This document shows, in pieces, positions 62,412 to 64,000 of a stretch of DNA of 64,000 nucleotides. This stretch comes from an uncultured Christensenellaceae bacterium. Lineage in GTDB: Bacteria; Bacillota; Clostridia; Christensenellales; Aristaeellaceae. Below the pieces are notes generated by a model. The model did not search any database. It saw only the letters and a list, made by a program, of their open reading frames with translations, and had not been told where the DNA came from. The stretch covers positions 62,001 through 126,000 of the forward strand of contig CAJOJQ010000014.1 in NCBI GenBank assembly GCA_905234985.1, read 5' to 3'. Within the stretch, counting starts at the first letter, position 1; the number at the start of each line of letters is the position of its first letter. The translations under genes were made by a program, and so were the position numbers.

Positions 62412-63266
62412 TTACAGCCGCACCGGCAGATCGGAGTCGGCAAAGGGATCGTCGCCCGCAAAGGCGTCCAGCTTCCCTTCGCCTTCCTCGGGGCTGACTT
62501 CCGGCATGGGCGTGATGATACGGATGTGCTGTTCGCGATCGTCCAGGAAGGTCAGTTCCGCCTGTTCCCGGGGTTCGGTAAGGGCCACCACCTCGGTGTA
62601 GCGGGTCCTGTTTTTCCGGGCGTAGCTCTGGGCCACCTCGGGCCTGCCCTGCCAGTGCATGGGCAGGAAAAACCGGGGCTTTACGGACATGACGAAGTAA
62701 TTGGCCCCTGCCTCGTACAGGCCGCCCATGCGGGGATCCACCGGGAACATGGCGACGTCCATGGGCAGGTGTTCAATGGGCGCCATGGCGGCGTAAAAAT
62801 CCTTTTCCGCCTGGGCGATTTCACGCAGAGTGCTTTCCTCCCGCCAGTGCCACAGGTTCAAATCTCCCGCGTGGAAGATGTTCAGCCCGTACAGCGACAC
62901 ATAAAAGGACACGCCCTTGTCCGTGGAATCGAACGCCCGGATGGTTACGTCGCCCACCTCCACCGTGTCGCCGGGCTTCACCCGCTTGCCGCGCTTCCCG
63001 ATGGGCAGGTCGTCCGAAACGATGTAGGTGATGGGCAGCTTGTGATAATCCCAGGTATAAATGACTTCGTCGAAGTGATCCTCGTGATCGTGGGATACGA
63101 ATACCAGCACCCGCTTGTAGCCCGCAAAATCCTGATCCCGCAGCTGGGCTTTCTCCGGCAGATCCCCGTTTTCTCCCCGCCAGTAATCAAATACCAGCAG
63201 AGTGTCCACCACCTCCACCGTGAACCCGGAATGATGATAATAGGTGACGACGGCTGTTTTTTCCAT
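62412..63266 (-). CDS. Metallo-beta-lactamase-fold hydrolase
   Basis: 284 residues from ATG 63266, with GCAGGAGGATGT upstream. The MBL fold is shown by VVTYYHHSGFTVEVVDTLLVFDYWRG, VFVSHDHEDHFDEVIY (HxHxDH-type zinc motif, here HDHEDH, about residue 60) and NIFHAGDLNLWHW (Asp ligand), then FLPMHWQGRPE with the last His. This matches cytosolic UlaG/YtkL-like hydrolases of unknown substrate. An acidic tail (EEGEGKLDAFAGDDPFADSD) follows the domain. It is transcribed towards the terminator shared with the PIG-L gene. Confidence 0.88.
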   Translation of the reverse strand: MEKTAVVTYYHHSGFTVEVVDTLLVFDYWRGENGDLPEKAQLRDQDFAGYKRVLVFVSHDHEDHFDEVIYTWDYHKLPITYIVSDDLPIGKRGKRVKPGDTVEVGDVTIRAFDSTDKGVSFYVSLYGLNIFHAGDLNLWHWREESTLREIAQAEKDFYAAMAPIEHLPMDVAMFPVDPRMGGLYEAGANYFVMSVKPRFFLPMHWQGRPEVAQSYARKNRTRYTEVVALTEPREQAELTFLDDREQHIRIITPMPEVSPEEGEGKLDAFAGDDPFADSDLPVRL

Positions 63267-63320
63267 ACATCCTCCTGCGCTTTGAGTCAATGCTTTGGCA
63301 TTTATGGGATACTTTAAAGC

Positions 63321-63423
63321 AGGTAGGAGGTAGGAGGTTTTATCTTGTTCATCAAGATGCATGCTCCCGTCCTTTTTGTGGACTATATATACTTCCTACC
63401 TCCTACCTCCTACTTCCCACCTT
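63321..63423. repeat. Heptamer-armed inverted repeat, copy H (TAGGAGG class)
   Basis: The left arm is short (two to three TAGGAGG units). The right inner end is GACTATATATAC, followed by TTCCTAC CTCCTAC CTCCTAC TTCCCAC. The interior contains ATCTTG-TTC-ATCAAGAT as a small hairpin. It lies 31 bp beyond the stop of the alkaline phosphatase-family gene and 55 bp upstream of the MBL gene. Confidence 0.85.
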
Positions 63424-63453
63424 ACATAAAGTGTTCTTGAAATCAAGTGCGAA

Positions 63454-64000
63454 TTACGGGCGGATGAACACGCCTGTCAGCGCTTTCCCCTCCGCCTGTG
63501 GCAAATCAAGGCCCAGGGCTTTGGCGAGGGTGGGCGCGATGTCCACCAGGTTGGCTTTCGCAAGGCGCTGGCCTTTCCGGATGCCGGGGCCTTTCAGCCA
63601 GAGCAGGGTGCGTGCCTGGGGACAATCCAGGGAAAAGCCGTGTTCCCCGTGGGTTTCTTCCAGCTTGTCGATGAAGCAGTATCCCGGCAGCGCGTCCACG
63701 GCCAAATGCACGTCCGCGGGGGCGTGCAGGGCGCGCAGCTCCTGGTCGATAAAGATCCGCCCGACGCCCCATTTCGTTCCGTTTTCCTCCAGGACGCGGC
63801 GGGCCTTGTCCAGATCCGGGCCGAAGATATAGGCCCCCATGCCCAAGCTCTGGGCGCGAGCGCCGCAGGCGGCTTTCAGCTTGGCGTCCAGCAGCACGCC
63901 GTTGGGCGCGTCCTGCTGGCCGTGGTCGCTGACAACGCAAAATAGGGTTTCATCCAAAAGTCCCGCTTTTTGGACAGCCGCCACGATGCGGCCCACCCGC
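63454..64000 (-). CDS. Alkaline phosphatase-superfamily enzyme (nucleotide pyrophosphatase-like), 5' truncated by window
   Basis: The C-terminal 182 residues of a phosphodiesterase/phosphatase of the alkaline phosphatase superfamily. FCVVSDHGQQ supplies two metal ligands, and GYCFIDKLEETHGEHGFSLDCPQARTLLWLKGPGIRKG has the last metal-binding His (HGEHGF). VDIAPTLAKALGLDLPQAEGKAL is the usual C-terminal block. The N-terminal half with the catalytic Thr/Ser lies outside the window. The substrate is probably a nucleotide or other phosphodiester; no signal peptide can be judged. Confidence 0.87.
   Translation of the reverse strand, partial: RVGRIVAAVQKAGLLDETLFCVVSDHGQQDAPNGVLLDAKLKAACGARAQSLGMGAYIFGPDLDKARRVLEENGTKWGVGRIFIDQELRALHAPADVHLAVDALPGYCFIDKLEETHGEHGFSLDCPQARTLLWLKGPGIRKGQRLAKANLVDIAPTLAKALGLDLPQAEGKALTGVFIRP

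Overview
The window looks like chromosome from a GC-rich, low-oxygen Firmicute of the Clostridia type, probably an uncultured gut lineage. The support is a complete sigma-K gene, a GerW/YtfJ - D-Ala-D-Ala carboxypeptidase - RluB cluster, CotH, a single-polypeptide pyruvate:ferredoxin oxidoreductase, a two-subunit class I fumarase, strong AGGAGG-type ribosome binding sites and many TTGNNN-17-TATAAT promoters. I cannot name a species. There is no transposase, integrase, phage gene, CRISPR array, rRNA or tRNA that I can recognise.

Layout. 0-6 kb: end of an unknown gene, DUF1934, TmcAL, fumarase alpha and beta (split by an inverted, frameshifted SGNH hydrolase), a histidine phosphatase and a methyltransferase. 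6-19 kb: MATE exporter with LysR regulator, MerR/GyrI regulator, lipoprotein, ribosomal protein S20, DnaQ-like exonuclease, GH51 arabinofuranosidase, alpha/beta hydrolase, YfcE-type phosphodiesterase, Phd/RelE toxin-antitoxin pair, M29 aminopeptidase, and a small AT-rich islet with an XRE regulator. 18.7-20.2 kb: sigma-K and a flavin reductase. 20.2-33.6 kb: a signalling island of three hybrid histidine kinases (one fused to an amino-acid permease, one to two periplasmic-type binding domains), an HPt protein, a REC-GGDEF-EAL protein, an MFS carrier and a TctC-type binding protein with an internal stop. 33.7-41.4 kb: Ogg-type DNA glycosylase, an oligosaccharide ABC importer with a GH2 hydrolase, and Ogt. 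41.5-50.5 kb: a surface-polysaccharide operon (GT4, two WbsX, GT2-GT32 fusion, Wzx, Wzy) behind rluB. 50.5-54 kb: dacF, gerW and DUF2953 flanked by two paralogous small secreted proteins. 54.5-64 kb: PFOR, then a NAGPA-CotH-PIG-L secreted enzyme operon, an MBL hydrolase and an alkaline-phosphatase-superfamily enzyme.

The most unusual non-coding features are two repeat families. First, eight large inverted repeats whose arms are built from 7-bp tandem units. The unit sequence differs between loci (GAGAGTT, TAGGAGG, AAAAGTG, CAGAGTT), but the two arms of each locus match. Seven have a recognisable TATAGT...ACTATA-type core at one or both inner ends, and all sit at or just beyond a stop codon. 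Second, a ~103-bp three-hairpin element occurs twice (27.8 and 36.8 kb, opposite orientation) with paired base changes in its stems. Three genes look broken or recoded: SGNH hydrolase (A7 run), TctC (in-frame TAG) and DacF (C-terminal anchor in another frame).

How the genes work together: the ABC importer, GH2 and GH51 take up and cut plant-type oligosaccharides; PFOR and fumarase belong to fermentative carbon flow; the signalling island probably senses amino acids and other small solutes and feeds a phosphorelay and cyclic-di-GMP turnover; the polysaccharide operon and the NAGPA-CotH-PIG-L operon shape the outer surface, possibly the spore surface.
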